A stretch of 64,000 nt of DNA from Adhaeribacter aerolatus (GCF_007991635.1 NZ_BJYS01000017.1:62001-126000), one strand, 5' to 3'; positions 1-9,441 are shown, counted from the stretch's first letter. Numbers and translations are program-made. Notes: generated from the sequence alone by a model not told the origin.

Positions 1-107
1 AAAAAAGATAATGGTTCCGGCTCCAACCATTCTTTGTTACAGGCCGCCTGTACCAGCATCGTTACCGTTAGAATAATCCGGGTAATTTTTATTTTTAAGT
101 GTCTCAT
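1..107 (-). CDS. SusD/RagB-type lipoprotein, 5' end only
   Basis: This is the first 35 codons of a gene that runs off the left edge. It starts at an ATG (minus strand, position 107) 28 bases after the stop of the upstream SusC gene. The predicted N-terminus is basic, then hydrophobic, then ends in a lipobox-like VQAAC followed by NKEWLEPEP. That is the usual start of a SusD outer-membrane lipoprotein (Cys lipidated, then a short Asp/Glu/Pro-rich linker). SusD proteins cap the SusC transporter and bind the oligomeric substrate at the cell surface. Identification rests on position after SusC plus the lipoprotein signal, because the TPR body is outside the window. Confidence 0.85.
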   Translation of the reverse strand, partial: MRHLKIKITRIILTVTMLVQAACNKEWLEPEPLSF

Positions 108-135
108 CGTATTTCGGATCAATATTGGGGTAAGA

Positions 136-3100
136 TTATAAAGATAAATTCAGACCAAGAGTAAACGTTTGCGGCATAGGGGTCATGCCCGACTCCGGGT
201 CCCATCCCGGCCATTTATCAAAACTGTACAGGTTCCGGATGGCCCCCATAATGCTCAAAGAATTCATTTTGAGCCGTGCCGTAACGGCAGTTGGTACGGC
301 ATAAGCCAGCGATATATCCTGAATGCGTACAAAAGAAGCAGGTTTGTATATGCCCAACCCACCACCGTAAGCCGAGTGGATGGGCCGCAAGCGGGCATAA
401 TCGTTGTTCCGGTTCTCGGGGGTCCAGTACGGCATCGGGCCGCCATCGTAGTTGCGCCGGTCGTGCGATAAGGAGCCTTGCAGGGCCTGATTAAACGGCA
501 AAATATGGCCCAGATCGCCACGCACAAATACCGAAGCAGTAAAGTTTTTGTACGTGAAATCGTTGCGGAAGCCCAGATTATACCGGGGCGTGGTATAGCC
601 GATAAATTGCTTATCAATCAGGTCGGTATATTTACCATCGTTGTTCACGTCTTCGGCCTTAAAATCGCCCGGCGACATATTGTATACTTTGGCGGCTTCT
701 TTATCTTCTATTTGCCATATCCCTGTAACATCATAGTCCCAAACTACATCTACGGCCTGACCGGGGAACCATTGATTAGAAAAATCGGGTAACTCCCCCG
801 TGCGGGTTTCCCCTAATAAGGTATATTGGCCCTGGTCGCCAAAGAGCGATTTTATTTTATTGCGGTTCAGCGAAAAAACAAAATCTGAACTCCAGTTAAA
901 GTTTTTGGCATTAATATTTACCGTTCGGAGGTTTAGCTCAAAGCCCCGGTTTTCCAGTTCGCCCAGGTTGGTGGTAATATTTCTGAAACCGGTAATGGTA
1001 GGCAGTATCCGGTTCATGAGCATATCGGTGGTAGTACCCACGTAGTAATTGGCGCTCACGTCTAGCCGGTTTTTAAATAATCCAAGGTCTACTCCCAGGT
1101 TTATTGAGGTGGTTTTTTCCCAGACCAAACCCGGATTAGATAACCTTGTATTTTCTACCCCAACATCAATCTTAGAACCATTGTAATCGATAACTGAGCC
1201 TAGTTGAGCCAGGGCAGAATAAGCGCCGATTGCCCGGTTGCCGTTTACGCCCCAGGACAATCTGAATTTAAGGCGGTTTACGAGCCAGTTTTCGTTAAAA
1301 AAATCTTCGTCAGAAATTTTCCAGGCAAAGGCAGCGGCCGGAAAGTACGCCCAGGGTTGTTCCTGTCCGAATGCCGAGTACCCGTCTCTTCTTAAAGAGG
1401 CGGTAAATAAATATTTATCTAGTAAAGTATAATTTACCCTGCCCATCAGGGCGTCGCCGGTTTCCTTTGTATCGGTATTATTTAAAGACGGATTGCTGCC
1501 AAATTGCAGACCATGGTAGCTCAGGTTCGGATTAGGCGAAAAGTTTTGATTGGCTTGCAGTTCCGACCAACTGCTGTACTTTTCGATGTTGTACAAGAAA
1601 GTTAAATCAATCTGATGCATCTTGAATTGTTTGTGCCAGCTTAATAAATTATCTACCATCCATTCGCTGGTTTTATCGTTCTGCCGGGTGCCCCGCCCAC
1701 CCGGAAAGGTTTGGGTTCCGGTGATGGTTTGGTCGCCCCAGAAATTTCGTTCGGTGGCAAACGAGTACCGCGGCTGAAACGAGAGTTTATAATTAATGCC
1801 CAATGGCAATTTTACGTTGGTGTATAAACTGGAAAACAAGGTGTTAACTTTCCGTTCCCGATCCTGCCCGTAGTAATTCATCAGCGGATTATAGGCGCTG
1901 GGGTCATCATGGGGCCGGAGGTTGATTCGGCCGTCTGCATTATACATTTCGCCGAACGGGCTGGCAATGTACATCAAAGACAAATCGGCCGGTACCGCAC
2001 TTTCGTCGCGCTCGCTAAACTGTGTATTTGCCCCTACCGATAACCAATCCGTAATCTTAAAATCAACATTCAGCCGCGACCGGATTGCCGCATATTTATC
2101 GCCACGGATGATACCTTCATTATTTACATAACCCACCGACCAGAAATAACGGATATCCTCAGTACCACCCCCGATGCTCAGATCATAGGTTTGTCTTATC
2201 CCCTTCGCCATCACCCTGTCGTACCAATCTTCGGTTTTGCCGGCCAGGGCATTTTTTTGTTCGGTAGGATATAAGTTTAAGCGTTGTAAATATTCGGTAT
2301 AAGCATCGGCATTGGGGTTGCGATTATAATTTAACCACTCCTGCAGGCTTACATTATCAGGAAGTTTGTTTGGATTGGTATAGAAGTGTTTCGGGATAGA
2401 TGGATTGTTAATCGCCCCCTCAGCGAAGTAGTCGCCCCGAAAAGTAAGAAATTCTTCGGCACTTAGTGGTTTACGATCTTTGGTAGGCTGAGACACGCCG
2501 AGTCGGGTAGAAAAATTAATGGTAGGTTTCCCTTGCTTGCCTCTTTTGGTAGTAATAATTATTACTCCGGAGGCGGCCCGGGCACCATATACCGCCGATG
2601 AACTGGCATCTTTCAAAATATCAATTGCTTCAATGTCATTCGGATTAATATCGGAGAGGCTCCCATTGTATATTACCCCGTCCAGTACAATCATAGGCGA
2701 AGTATTGGCACTTAAAGAAGTACGCCCCCTGATTTCGAGCGAGCTACCGCCGGCGGCAGTGGCGCTTTGGTTAGCATTAAGCCCCGCTATCGTACCGGTT
2801 AGCATATCGGTTAGCTGGGTCATGGGCTGGTTCTTGAAAGTTTCGGCATCCACCCGTTCTACCGAACCGGTTAAATCACTTTTTTTCTGGGTTCCGTAGC
2901 CAATTACCACCACTTCGCTTAGCTGGGCCAGGTCGGGCGTCAGGCTAATATTTATTACCGTTAGATTTTTTACCGGAACTTCCTTTTTAAGGTAACCCAC
3001 ATAACTTACTACCAGCACGGCCTCCTGACCGGGCGCTTCGAGCGTATATTGGCCAGCGGCATCCGAAGCCGTACCGGTACTGGTACCTTTCAGCATAATG

Positions 3101-3330
3101 TTCACGCCCGGCAAAGGGTCACCGGAAGCAGCATCGGTAACTCGCCCCGTAATGGTTTGCCTGGCTTGCCAAACCACCGAGGCGCTTACACCAGCCTGTG
3201 CCTTTAAGAAGAATGTCAGAAAAAATAACAAAGCCAGCTTTATTTTTGAGCCCTTGTTAGCGCTAAATAAAAGATACAAGCTTGCAGTACCGGATGATTT
3301 ATCTCCTGCTGGTTGGTAGTAATATGCCAT
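136..3330 (-). CDS. SusC/RagA-family TonB-linked outer-membrane transporter (set 1)
   Basis: A 1064-residue TonB-dependent importer. After an N-terminal hydrophobic signal (about residues 30-48) there is a carboxypeptidase-regulatory-like domain (ITGRVTDAASGDPLPGVNI, about 59-130), a TonB-box-like EVVVIGYGTQKK, the plug domain (about 150-265) and a 22-strand barrel ending in an aromatic-poor TLGLNLSL. It would import an oligomeric substrate together with the SusD partner that begins just downstream at position 107. Its start codon lies 112 bases from a LacI-type palindrome at 3442-3455, so it is probably part of the LacI regulon. It is shorter in signature and clearly distinct from the duplicated pair at 26058-34159. 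The substrate cannot be read from sequence. Confidence 0.95.
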   Translation of the reverse strand: MAYYYQPAGDKSSGTASLYLLFSANKGSKIKLALLFFLTFFLKAQAGVSASVVWQARQTITGRVTDAASGDPLPGVNIMLKGTSTGTASDAAGQYTLEAPGQEAVLVVSYVGYLKKEVPVKNLTVINISLTPDLAQLSEVVVIGYGTQKKSDLTGSVERVDAETFKNQPMTQLTDMLTGTIAGLNANQSATAAGGSSLEIRGRTSLSANTSPMIVLDGVIYNGSLSDINPNDIEAIDILKDASSSAVYGARAASGVIIITTKRGKQGKPTINFSTRLGVSQPTKDRKPLSAEEFLTFRGDYFAEGAINNPSIPKHFYTNPNKLPDNVSLQEWLNYNRNPNADAYTEYLQRLNLYPTEQKNALAGKTEDWYDRVMAKGIRQTYDLSIGGGTEDIRYFWSVGYVNNEGIIRGDKYAAIRSRLNVDFKITDWLSVGANTQFSERDESAVPADLSLMYIASPFGEMYNADGRINLRPHDDPSAYNPLMNYYGQDRERKVNTLFSSLYTNVKLPLGINYKLSFQPRYSFATERNFWGDQTITGTQTFPGGRGTRQNDKTSEWMVDNLLSWHKQFKMHQIDLTFLYNIEKYSSWSELQANQNFSPNPNLSYHGLQFGSNPSLNNTDTKETGDALMGRVNYTLLDKYLFTASLRRDGYSAFGQEQPWAYFPAAAFAWKISDEDFFNENWLVNRLKFRLSWGVNGNRAIGAYSALAQLGSVIDYNGSKIDVGVENTRLSNPGLVWEKTTSINLGVDLGLFKNRLDVSANYYVGTTTDMLMNRILPTITGFRNITTNLGELENRGFELNLRTVNINAKNFNWSSDFVFSLNRNKIKSLFGDQGQYTLLGETRTGELPDFSNQWFPGQAVDVVWDYDVTGIWQIEDKEAAKVYNMSPGDFKAEDVNNDGKYTDLIDKQFIGYTTPRYNLGFRNDFTYKNFTASVFVRGDLGHILPFNQALQGSLSHDRRNYDGGPMPYWTPENRNNDYARLRPIHSAYGGGLGIYKPASFVRIQDISLAYAVPTAVTARLKMNSLSIMGAIRNLYSFDKWPGWDPESGMTPMPQTFTLGLNLSL

Positions 3331-4010
3331 TGCTTTATGGTTTAGTTACTGATTTTTATTTTCATATTTCCCTGCTAAAGCCGGTTGCCTGTTTATAATA
3401 CAAGCCAGCAGGGGCCTTCTATTCAGATATAGCAAATGCTACGGGTACGCTATCGCAACTCTTGATAAAATATTCAATCACCTAATATCGCTTCCTTATT
3501 AGCGAAATATTAAATTACTATTTGCCACGCGGAGGAACTGCCCCCCTACTTATGCGGGGAAGTACCTTCTAAATATTATCATATTAAACTTCTATTAAGT
3601 TTTTGTAAGATGCCTGTCGTTAAATTAAATCTCTCAGGACAAGCCAATAAGATTTTGTTTCATTTCTGAATGCGCGGTAAGTAAGGGCAAAAGAGACCTA
3701 TCTTCATCTATCTAGTACAATTTAAAGCTTGCACCTTCCGGATAAGTTTGCCAGAGCGCCCGGGCTGGATGCCCATGCTTCATACATTAAATTCTATTTT
3801 ATAGAGGTGTTTTCATATAGTTTAATTTAGTTTAGGCGATAATTCAGTATTCATTTATCCGGGAAATACAATTTATACTGATTATAAAGATTTGTTTTTG
3901 CCAAGCTGATCGTTTTTGTATCGCTTCGTCCTACTAATTTTCATTTTACAGCCACTAACCAGCACAGCAGGAAATTTTATTTAATCCTGTTTGAACCAGA
4001 AGCGGCTGGG
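3331..4010. other. Intergenic region upstream of SusC set 1
   Basis: About 680 bases between the propeller gene and the SusC start, with no convincing ORF. The half nearer SusC carries the candidate LacI operator at 3442-3455. The rest is AT-rich sequence in which I see no further gene, terminator hairpin or repeat. Confidence 0.6.
3442..3455. promoter_or_regulatory. Candidate LacI-family operator, copy 1
   Basis: The 14-mer CGGGTACGCTATCG has a perfect left half of the palindrome CGGGTACGTACCCG found in front of other operons here. Its reverse complement CGATAGCGTACCCG is close to the sites at 34307 and 34462. It lies 112 bases upstream of SusC set 1. It is the weakest of the six copies. 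Confidence 0.5.
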
Positions 4011-5351
4011 CTAAATCAGCGGTTCCGCCACCTTTGCCAGCGGATCGGCCATTTTTACTAAATCCTGGATTACCCTGCCGTTGCATTCGAAGCGGGCCAA
4101 CGTATAAATATTGCCGTCGGTGCTAACCGCAATGGAATTTACATAAGTGGGCCGGTTACCATCTTCGTAAAAAATAGGCCCGTGATCCACGTATTCCTGC
4201 CGGGGTAAGTTGAAAGTTATCAAATGCAGGTTTTCCAGCCCTTTGGCAGCCCCCTTGGCTATTTTGTCTTTGCCCTTCAGGCGTTTACCATTTATAAATA
4301 TTGGACCACCAGTTAAGTAATAAATGGTTTGCAGGTCGGGGCCTAACTGAAAGCCCAGGTAGCCGTAGCTGAACTGGTCGTACATACCGCTCTTTTTTGA
4401 GGGCTCGGAGGTAATCCGCTCCAGGAGTTCAAGGGTTTGCTGCCGCGGATCGAACCGGAATAAATAACCGGAATTGCCGTGTACCCCGTAGGCCACTTCT
4501 TCGGTCGGGTGCCAGAATATTTTCCGCCAGTTGTAGCCCATACTGCCGGGCATGGTGGGATCGTACTGGCCAAAATAATCGAGCCGTAAATCAATGTCCG
4601 TTACTTTTTTAATAGCCGCACTTCCCGGCTTATAGTTAAAAATATCGCCTTCGGCTGTAGAGAAATATACAGCGCCGTCTTTGGGATCGACAAATAAAGA
4701 GCGGCAAAGCGAACGAAAATCGCTGCCCGGTGTGCCGGCTTCGCCTTTAGCCGAACATGGCCCCAGATTTGTTAATTTATTTGCGGCAATATCGTAATTA
4801 ATAAAATTGCCGGTTGGCCACGTAATGCCATACAGATGCCCCCGCTCACGGTCCATGGTCATCGATACTACGCCTTCGCCGTTGGGTACTATTGCTAAAT
4901 CTTCAAACGTGTAGGTAGTTAAATCGAATGATAAGAAATGGCCGCCGGGATAAAGCTGATATCCCGGAGGAGGCGTTTCGGGCAGGCGGTCCATGCCGGA
5001 GATGAGCTGGTAATAACCTACATGGGTAGCAAAATAGAGCTTACCTTCGCGCTCGTAAAACCGGACGTGGCTTTTGCCCTGGGGAATGGCTTTGGCATCC
5101 TTTTCGCCACAAACTTCGGTTAAATCTGCAATAAATTCTGTTTTATCGTTTATCGGATCGTAAACATACATCTGGCCGCCAACTTCGTACGAATCAGAAC
5201 TAAGCACATAATATATTTTACCGTCGCTGGCTGCCGAAATGGCATTGTAGGTATCATGTGCCTGTTCGAACCCTGAAAAATAACTTTTCGCCTCCAGCGA
5301 AGGCTTTACCGGCACTTCCAGCGGCAATAATTCAAAATCTGGTTTTTTCAT
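4011..5351 (-). CDS. Seven-bladed beta-propeller protein of unknown function
   Basis: A 446-residue protein with seven recurring blade motifs of the form (I/L/V/A)Y-xxx-T/S...F-x-(Y/F)D. Examples are GKIYYVLSSD...MYVYDP, GKLYFATHVG...FLSFDL, GHLYGITWP...FINYDI, GAVYFSTAEGDIFNYKP, AYGVHGNSGYLFRFDP, TIYYLTGG...LITFNL and GNIYTLARF. There is no signal peptide, so it is probably cytoplasmic unless the start is mis-set. It is the last gene of a likely operon with the aminotransferase (6837-8234) and ceramidase-like protein (5440-6840), 88 bases after the latter. Propellers of this kind include lyases and lactonases acting on sugars (oligogalacturonate-lyase-like folds), but I see no diagnostic catalytic motif, so no reaction is assigned. 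Confidence 0.75.
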   Translation of the reverse strand: MKKPDFELLPLEVPVKPSLEAKSYFSGFEQAHDTYNAISAASDGKIYYVLSSDSYEVGGQMYVYDPINDKTEFIADLTEVCGEKDAKAIPQGKSHVRFYEREGKLYFATHVGYYQLISGMDRLPETPPPGYQLYPGGHFLSFDLTTYTFEDLAIVPNGEGVVSMTMDRERGHLYGITWPTGNFINYDIAANKLTNLGPCSAKGEAGTPGSDFRSLCRSLFVDPKDGAVYFSTAEGDIFNYKPGSAAIKKVTDIDLRLDYFGQYDPTMPGSMGYNWRKIFWHPTEEVAYGVHGNSGYLFRFDPRQQTLELLERITSEPSKKSGMYDQFSYGYLGFQLGPDLQTIYYLTGGPIFINGKRLKGKDKIAKGAAKGLENLHLITFNLPRQEYVDHGPIFYEDGNRPTYVNSIAVSTDGNIYTLARFECNGRVIQDLVKMADPLAKVAEPLI

Positions 5352-5439
5352 GATGCTTTGATTTTAAATCTTTCCTTTTGTGCATTATTATTCCGGGGAT
5401 ATATTTTTATACCCAAACACCGGCGGAAAGATCCGGGAA

Positions 5440-6840
5440 TTATTTTGTTTTTACGTTGTTTGAGGCGGCCGGCGCTACGCCGATTTGCCTGGCTAAACCG
5501 GTCATGCCGGTTAAAATAACTTCCTCCAGACCGGGCGCCCAGGTCGTATGCAAACCGTAAGCCCGCTGCGAAGTTTCTCCTTCGTAACCGCCCTCTTGTA
5601 ATATTTTCTCCGAAGGAATGTAAGACATCACATCGTTGGAATAACCTAACACAAAAGTATTAAGCCCGAATATTTGTTTTAGGCGAATGGCATATTCTAT
5701 CACCAGTTCCCCGCCCAGGGCCAGCATTACCTGGTCGCCGAGTTGCCAAACCTGTAAGGGATAAGGATATTGGGTCCGGAACGGTTTTCCCTTTTTCATT
5801 TCGGCCAGCATGCGGGTAGCCCAGCGCTTATAATAATCCACGTTGGTTTCACTGATTAATTGGTTCAAGGCTGCTTCGGTAGGCGGATTGCCCAGTGGTA
5901 AATCTACTTCGGTGTAAGCCGTTTTAATGTTTGCCGACAATACGCGCATGTCTTCTTCCAGTACCCGGTTTACGGCTGCTGCCAACTCCCGCCCGTATTG
6001 CCGGGCCAGCGATTCGGTGCCCCGGGGCAAGGGATTTTGGTCGGCGCCGGCGCTTTGGAAAAACATGGCGGTTACGCCCGGATGAAATTTTTCGAGTTCT
6101 GCCTGGGCATAGCCCGGATAATCGCCCGACCATTTGTAATCGTTCAGCACGGTAGGATGACAGGCATAACCGAAAGCAATGGCCTTTAATTTTCCTTTGG
6201 TATTTACTACTTTAAAAACCGGTACGGCGTAATCGTTGGGGCCATTGAGTTCGGTTTGCTGCAGCAGTGCAGCCTCGCGGTTGTTGCGCCGGTTTACCTG
6301 AAAACGGGTAACCCCATTTTGGGCATAAAGCTGCACCGGCTCCATGGCTTTAAGCGCCGTTCCAACCAATCCGACTAATTGCTCCTCCAGTTTTCGGGTA
6401 TACTCGGGTACTTTTTTCCATTCGGCCGCATTCATGGGGTAAACATCCGATAAGGCATTACCCACCACCGGGGCCGAGTGCGTATGGGAGCTATTTAATA
6501 ATACCTGGGCTTTGGCCAGGCCATATCGGGCCTGCAACTGCTTCCGGATATTATCTGATACGTCTTTGGGTAAGCCCAGCAAATCGATAGTTACCAGCAC
6601 AGCTTTCTGGCCATTGGCATCTTCTATAACCAGCGCTTTGGCCCACAACTCCAGGCGGGTGCCCTCCGATGGCTTCGTCCGGACACCATACCCAGCCATC
6701 CACATGGGTTGTTTGGGAGTAATATTTACCCGGGCCACCCCCGCTTTCCAGTCAGTTGCCGCCGGCGTGATAAATCCATAGGTTACCTGAGCTTGAAGTA
6801 AAGGAAATACAAAAACCAGGAGCAGGATGACATTCTTCAT
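5440..6840 (-). CDS. Secreted neutral/alkaline ceramidase-like hydrolase
   Basis: A 466-residue protein with a Sec signal (hydrophobic residues 4-17). It has the neutral/alkaline ceramidase N-terminal fold (PF04734): AGYG at 49-52, SHTHSAP at 118-124, ACHPT around His228, GGEL with Glu378, and GYSND with Tyr400. These match the family's His/His/Glu/Tyr zinc ligands. The ceramidase nucleophile hexapeptide GDVSPN is replaced by GADQNP at 265-270, so the serine is missing. The protein is also shorter than true ceramidases (about 650 or more residues) and lacks their C-terminal domain. It is therefore probably a zinc amidase-like enzyme acting on something other than ceramide (inference). Its ATG overlaps the stop of the upstream aminotransferase by 4 bases, so the two are translationally coupled. 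Confidence 0.85.
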   Translation of the reverse strand: MKNVILLLVFVFPLLQAQVTYGFITPAATDWKAGVARVNITPKQPMWMAGYGVRTKPSEGTRLELWAKALVIEDANGQKAVLVTIDLLGLPKDVSDNIRKQLQARYGLAKAQVLLNSSHTHSAPVVGNALSDVYPMNAAEWKKVPEYTRKLEEQLVGLVGTALKAMEPVQLYAQNGVTRFQVNRRNNREAALLQQTELNGPNDYAVPVFKVVNTKGKLKAIAFGYACHPTVLNDYKWSGDYPGYAQAELEKFHPGVTAMFFQSAGADQNPLPRGTESLARQYGRELAAAVNRVLEEDMRVLSANIKTAYTEVDLPLGNPPTEAALNQLISETNVDYYKRWATRMLAEMKKGKPFRTQYPYPLQVWQLGDQVMLALGGELVIEYAIRLKQIFGLNTFVLGYSNDVMSYIPSEKILQEGGYEGETSQRAYGLHTTWAPGLEEVILTGMTGLARQIGVAPAASNNVKTK

Positions 6841-8234
6841 ATTTTAGCGGCTTTCTTTATTTTATCGGCATTTTTATGGGTTTTCTCAATAGCTGCCGCA
6901 ATAGCCGACATATCGGATTTGGTCCCGAGCAATAAATTCTGGGTAAACCACACGGCTTCTTCGTTACAGATGCGGTCGTTTTCCGGACATTTATTCTGCT
7001 CTAAATATTTGTTATAATCAAGCATTTCTTTCGGGTAAATTTTCTGGTAGTTTTTCGATTGAAAAACTTCTTTCAGGAAAGGCTGATTATTAAGTGTAGT
7101 ATAGCCGCTGGCGCACGGAATACCTTCGGCCCGCAGTGCTTTCAGGAAATCTTCGCGCGACAAGCCTTTAAAATCTTCTTTTTTATACCGGAAGGCAAAA
7201 AGGTGAAAGGCGCCCCTGGTTACATTGTCGTATAATTTATAAGGTATAATGCCCGGTATATTTTCTATTTGTGATTTCAGGTAAGCCGCATTCTGGTTGC
7301 GGGTAGTCGTTTGGGCATCCAGGCGCTTTAACTGAGCCAGCCCGATGGCGGCCTGGTATTCGGTTAAACGCACCTTCGTACCTTCCCGGATGCTGCCGGT
7401 ACCCACCGAACCGACTACACTGCCGTAAGGCAAACCTAAATTCTGGTAAGAAAAACAGCGGTCCATAAAGGCATCGTCGTTGCTCACAATAGCCCCGGCT
7501 TCGCCGATAGGCAAATTTTTAGAATTCTGGAAGCTGAAACAGCCGGCGTGGCCGATGGTACCTACCTTTTTACCGTTTATTTCTGCTAAATGCGCCTGGC
7601 AGGCATCTTCTATTACCACCAGGTTGTGCTTTTTAGCAATGGCCATAATCCGGTCCATATCGGCTGGTAATCCCAGAATGTGTACCGGCAAAATGGCTTT
7701 CGTACGGGGGGTAATTTTAGCTTCTATTTTGGCCGGATCCATCTGAAAGGTTTGGGGATCAATATCTACAAATACCGGCATGGCCCCATTGGCAAGTACC
7801 GCCTGCACCGTAGCGATAAACGTATAAGGCGGCACCAGCACCTCATCTCCTCCCCTGATATTAAACTGATTTAGCGCGACAATTAAGGCATTGGTGCCAT
7901 TGGCAACGGCTAGGCTACGTTTAGCGTCCAGGGCCGCCGCCCACTCTTTTTCGAATTCCGTAACCACTGCAGCCCGCGACCATACCCCGCTCCGCAGTAC
8001 TTCGAGTACGCGTTTCTCGTCGGTTTCGGGGTTCCAAACCGGCCATTTGGGCCACTTGCGGGTATCCCAGGCGGCCGGGCCACCCAAGATAGCGGGCGTT
8101 TGGGCAGCTTTGTTAATACTGGCAAATAAAGAAGGTACCAGGCCCAAACTCAGCGCCGAACCAATGCTGGCCAGTGAGCTTTGCTTGATAAAGGCGCGTC
8201 GGGAAAAATTCTTTTTAAACATATTTTTCTGCAA
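6837..8234 (-). CDS. Tat-exported DegT/DnrJ/EryC1/StrS-family PLP aminotransferase (copy 1)
   Basis: A 465-residue fold-type I PLP enzyme of the sugar aminotransferase (DegT/StrS) family. The family motifs are NGTNAL at 112-117, PPYTFIAT, VIEDACQAH with the pyridine-binding Asp210, and SFQNSKNLP with the Schiff-base Lys239. Unusually for the family it begins with a twin-arginine signal (SRRAFIKQ, RR at 12-13, then a hydrophobic stretch to about residue 40), so the folded PLP-loaded enzyme should be exported. It is the first gene of an operon with the ceramidase-like and propeller genes. A LacI-type operator at 8355-8368 lies 121 bases upstream. The direction of transamination and the substrate are unknown. 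A second copy lies at 16103-17452. Confidence 0.9.
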   Translation of the reverse strand: MQKNMFKKNFSRRAFIKQSSLASIGSALSLGLVPSLFASINKAAQTPAILGGPAAWDTRKWPKWPVWNPETDEKRVLEVLRSGVWSRAAVVTEFEKEWAAALDAKRSLAVANGTNALIVALNQFNIRGGDEVLVPPYTFIATVQAVLANGAMPVFVDIDPQTFQMDPAKIEAKITPRTKAILPVHILGLPADMDRIMAIAKKHNLVVIEDACQAHLAEINGKKVGTIGHAGCFSFQNSKNLPIGEAGAIVSNDDAFMDRCFSYQNLGLPYGSVVGSVGTGSIREGTKVRLTEYQAAIGLAQLKRLDAQTTTRNQNAAYLKSQIENIPGIIPYKLYDNVTRGAFHLFAFRYKKEDFKGLSREDFLKALRAEGIPCASGYTTLNNQPFLKEVFQSKNYQKIYPKEMLDYNKYLEQNKCPENDRICNEEAVWFTQNLLLGTKSDMSAIAAAIEKTHKNADKIKKAAKI

Positions 8235-8771
8235 TTATTGTTTAACGCTTTCTTCGGGTAAGTTGTAGTAAGGTTATAAACCAATTAAAGCTGGGACGAC
8301 TGTTCTAATCTTTTAGCCCTTGTATTTACTTATAGAGCTCCAAATGCGTATTTTCGGGTGCGTGCCCGGACACACGGATATATTTATCAACTCGGGACCG
8401 GAACAATGGGTATTGTTAGTTCTTCCGGAATAATCTTAACCGGAGAAATAATATTGGATGATTTAACCAACTCTTTATTCTTGAATAAAAAACTTCCGGT
8501 AACGTACCCGATAATAGATAAAATATTTTGAATATAAAAATGTATTTGTGTAAATATTTTATTGTAGCAAACAACATTGGCATCAAATACCTTAAAAGCA
8601 ACTTTTATTTAAGGTTTTTACCTCTTTTTTGGAGAGAAAAAAGTATTAATATCTGCCTTTTTCCGAGCCTCTTCAATTAGTTTCGAGGCAACTTTGCAAC
8701 CTAACTTGTTTGTCCTTCCGTTCCTGATAATGCACGTTTTAAGGTGCTTTCGTTTTTGTTGGCGAATGATA
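8235..8771. other. Intergenic region with operator, otherwise empty
   Basis: About 540 bases between the aminotransferase start and the lipoprotein stop. It holds the operator at 8355-8368. From about 8430 the sequence becomes noticeably more AT-rich, as in the neighbouring lipoprotein gene. I see no supported gene here; a 74-codon minus-strand frame (8618-8842) overlaps the lipoprotein gene and is not convincing. Confidence 0.5.
8355..8368. promoter_or_regulatory. Candidate LacI-family operator, copy 2
   Basis: CGGGTGCGTGCCCG, a near-palindrome with central CG, flanked by TTTT and GGA. It lies 121 bases upstream of the aminotransferase/ceramidase-like/propeller operon. Confidence 0.65.
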
Positions 8772-9314
8772 TTATTGCATCCAACCCGCATTGAACTTAC
8801 TATAAAAAGTAGTATCGTAATCAATACCATTTTTATCTTCAAAATGGCAGTTAATCTTTAAAGAATATTTCTTCCTCAATTCTTCTTGCGTTTGCTTAAG
8901 TTCATTTACTTTTAATTGAAAAAAAGCGGTGTCATTCAAGACTTTCTTCACTTTAAACCATTTATCAGTGTTTGATAATTCTTTTTTATAGGTTGTATCT
9001 AAAAAGTAGGTCTTCGTATAGGAAATATTTTCTTTATCTGCTACCTGACGTAATGCTGAATCTGCCAGCCAAAATTTCACATTTATAAGGTTTATATTAT
9101 TAATGGTATCCACTGTTATTATGCCAAATGGTTTATCTAATTGGTCAAACGATTTCCAATTTCTTGGATAATACTTAGATTTCCATAAAGCCAAATAAGT
9201 ATGGCCATTTAAGGTATCGACAAGGGAGTTAGTTTCTTCTTTTAATTCTTTATTCTCGCTACATCCAACTATTAAGATCAAAACCGCTAAGCTTAAACCT
9301 ATTACTTGTTTCAT
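8772..9314 (-). CDS. Small lipoprotein of unknown function
   Basis: A 180-residue predicted lipoprotein: MKQ, a hydrophobic stretch and the lipobox LIVGC at residues 14-18, followed by SENKELKEE. The mature part is Lys/Asp/Asn-rich with repeated aromatic residues. I recognise no family. The gene is markedly more AT-rich than the surrounding sugar-metabolism genes, and no LacI-type site precedes it, so it may be a later insertion into the locus. It sits between two putative LacI-controlled operons. Confidence 0.65.
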   Translation of the reverse strand: MKQVIGLSLAVLILIVGCSENKELKEETNSLVDTLNGHTYLALWKSKYYPRNWKSFDQLDKPFGIITVDTINNINLINVKFWLADSALRQVADKENISYTKTYFLDTTYKKELSNTDKWFKVKKVLNDTAFFQLKVNELKQTQEELRKKYSLKINCHFEDKNGIDYDTTFYSKFNAGWMQ

Positions 9315-9441
9315 ATCTAATATTTGCCAATTTTAAAAAGCAAGCTCACAATATTTTGTTTCACATCGGGAAATTTAAAATTTTCATGTTTTTACTAAAT
9401 ATTCTTACCACTGTTGTCTCTGTTAACACTACCCTAAAAAA

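Noticed and set aside
8618-8842. 74-codon minus-strand frame with a possible signal-like N-terminus ending in VGC
   Set aside because: It overlaps the end of the better supported lipoprotein gene by about 70 bases, and the remainder is basic low-information sequence without family features.
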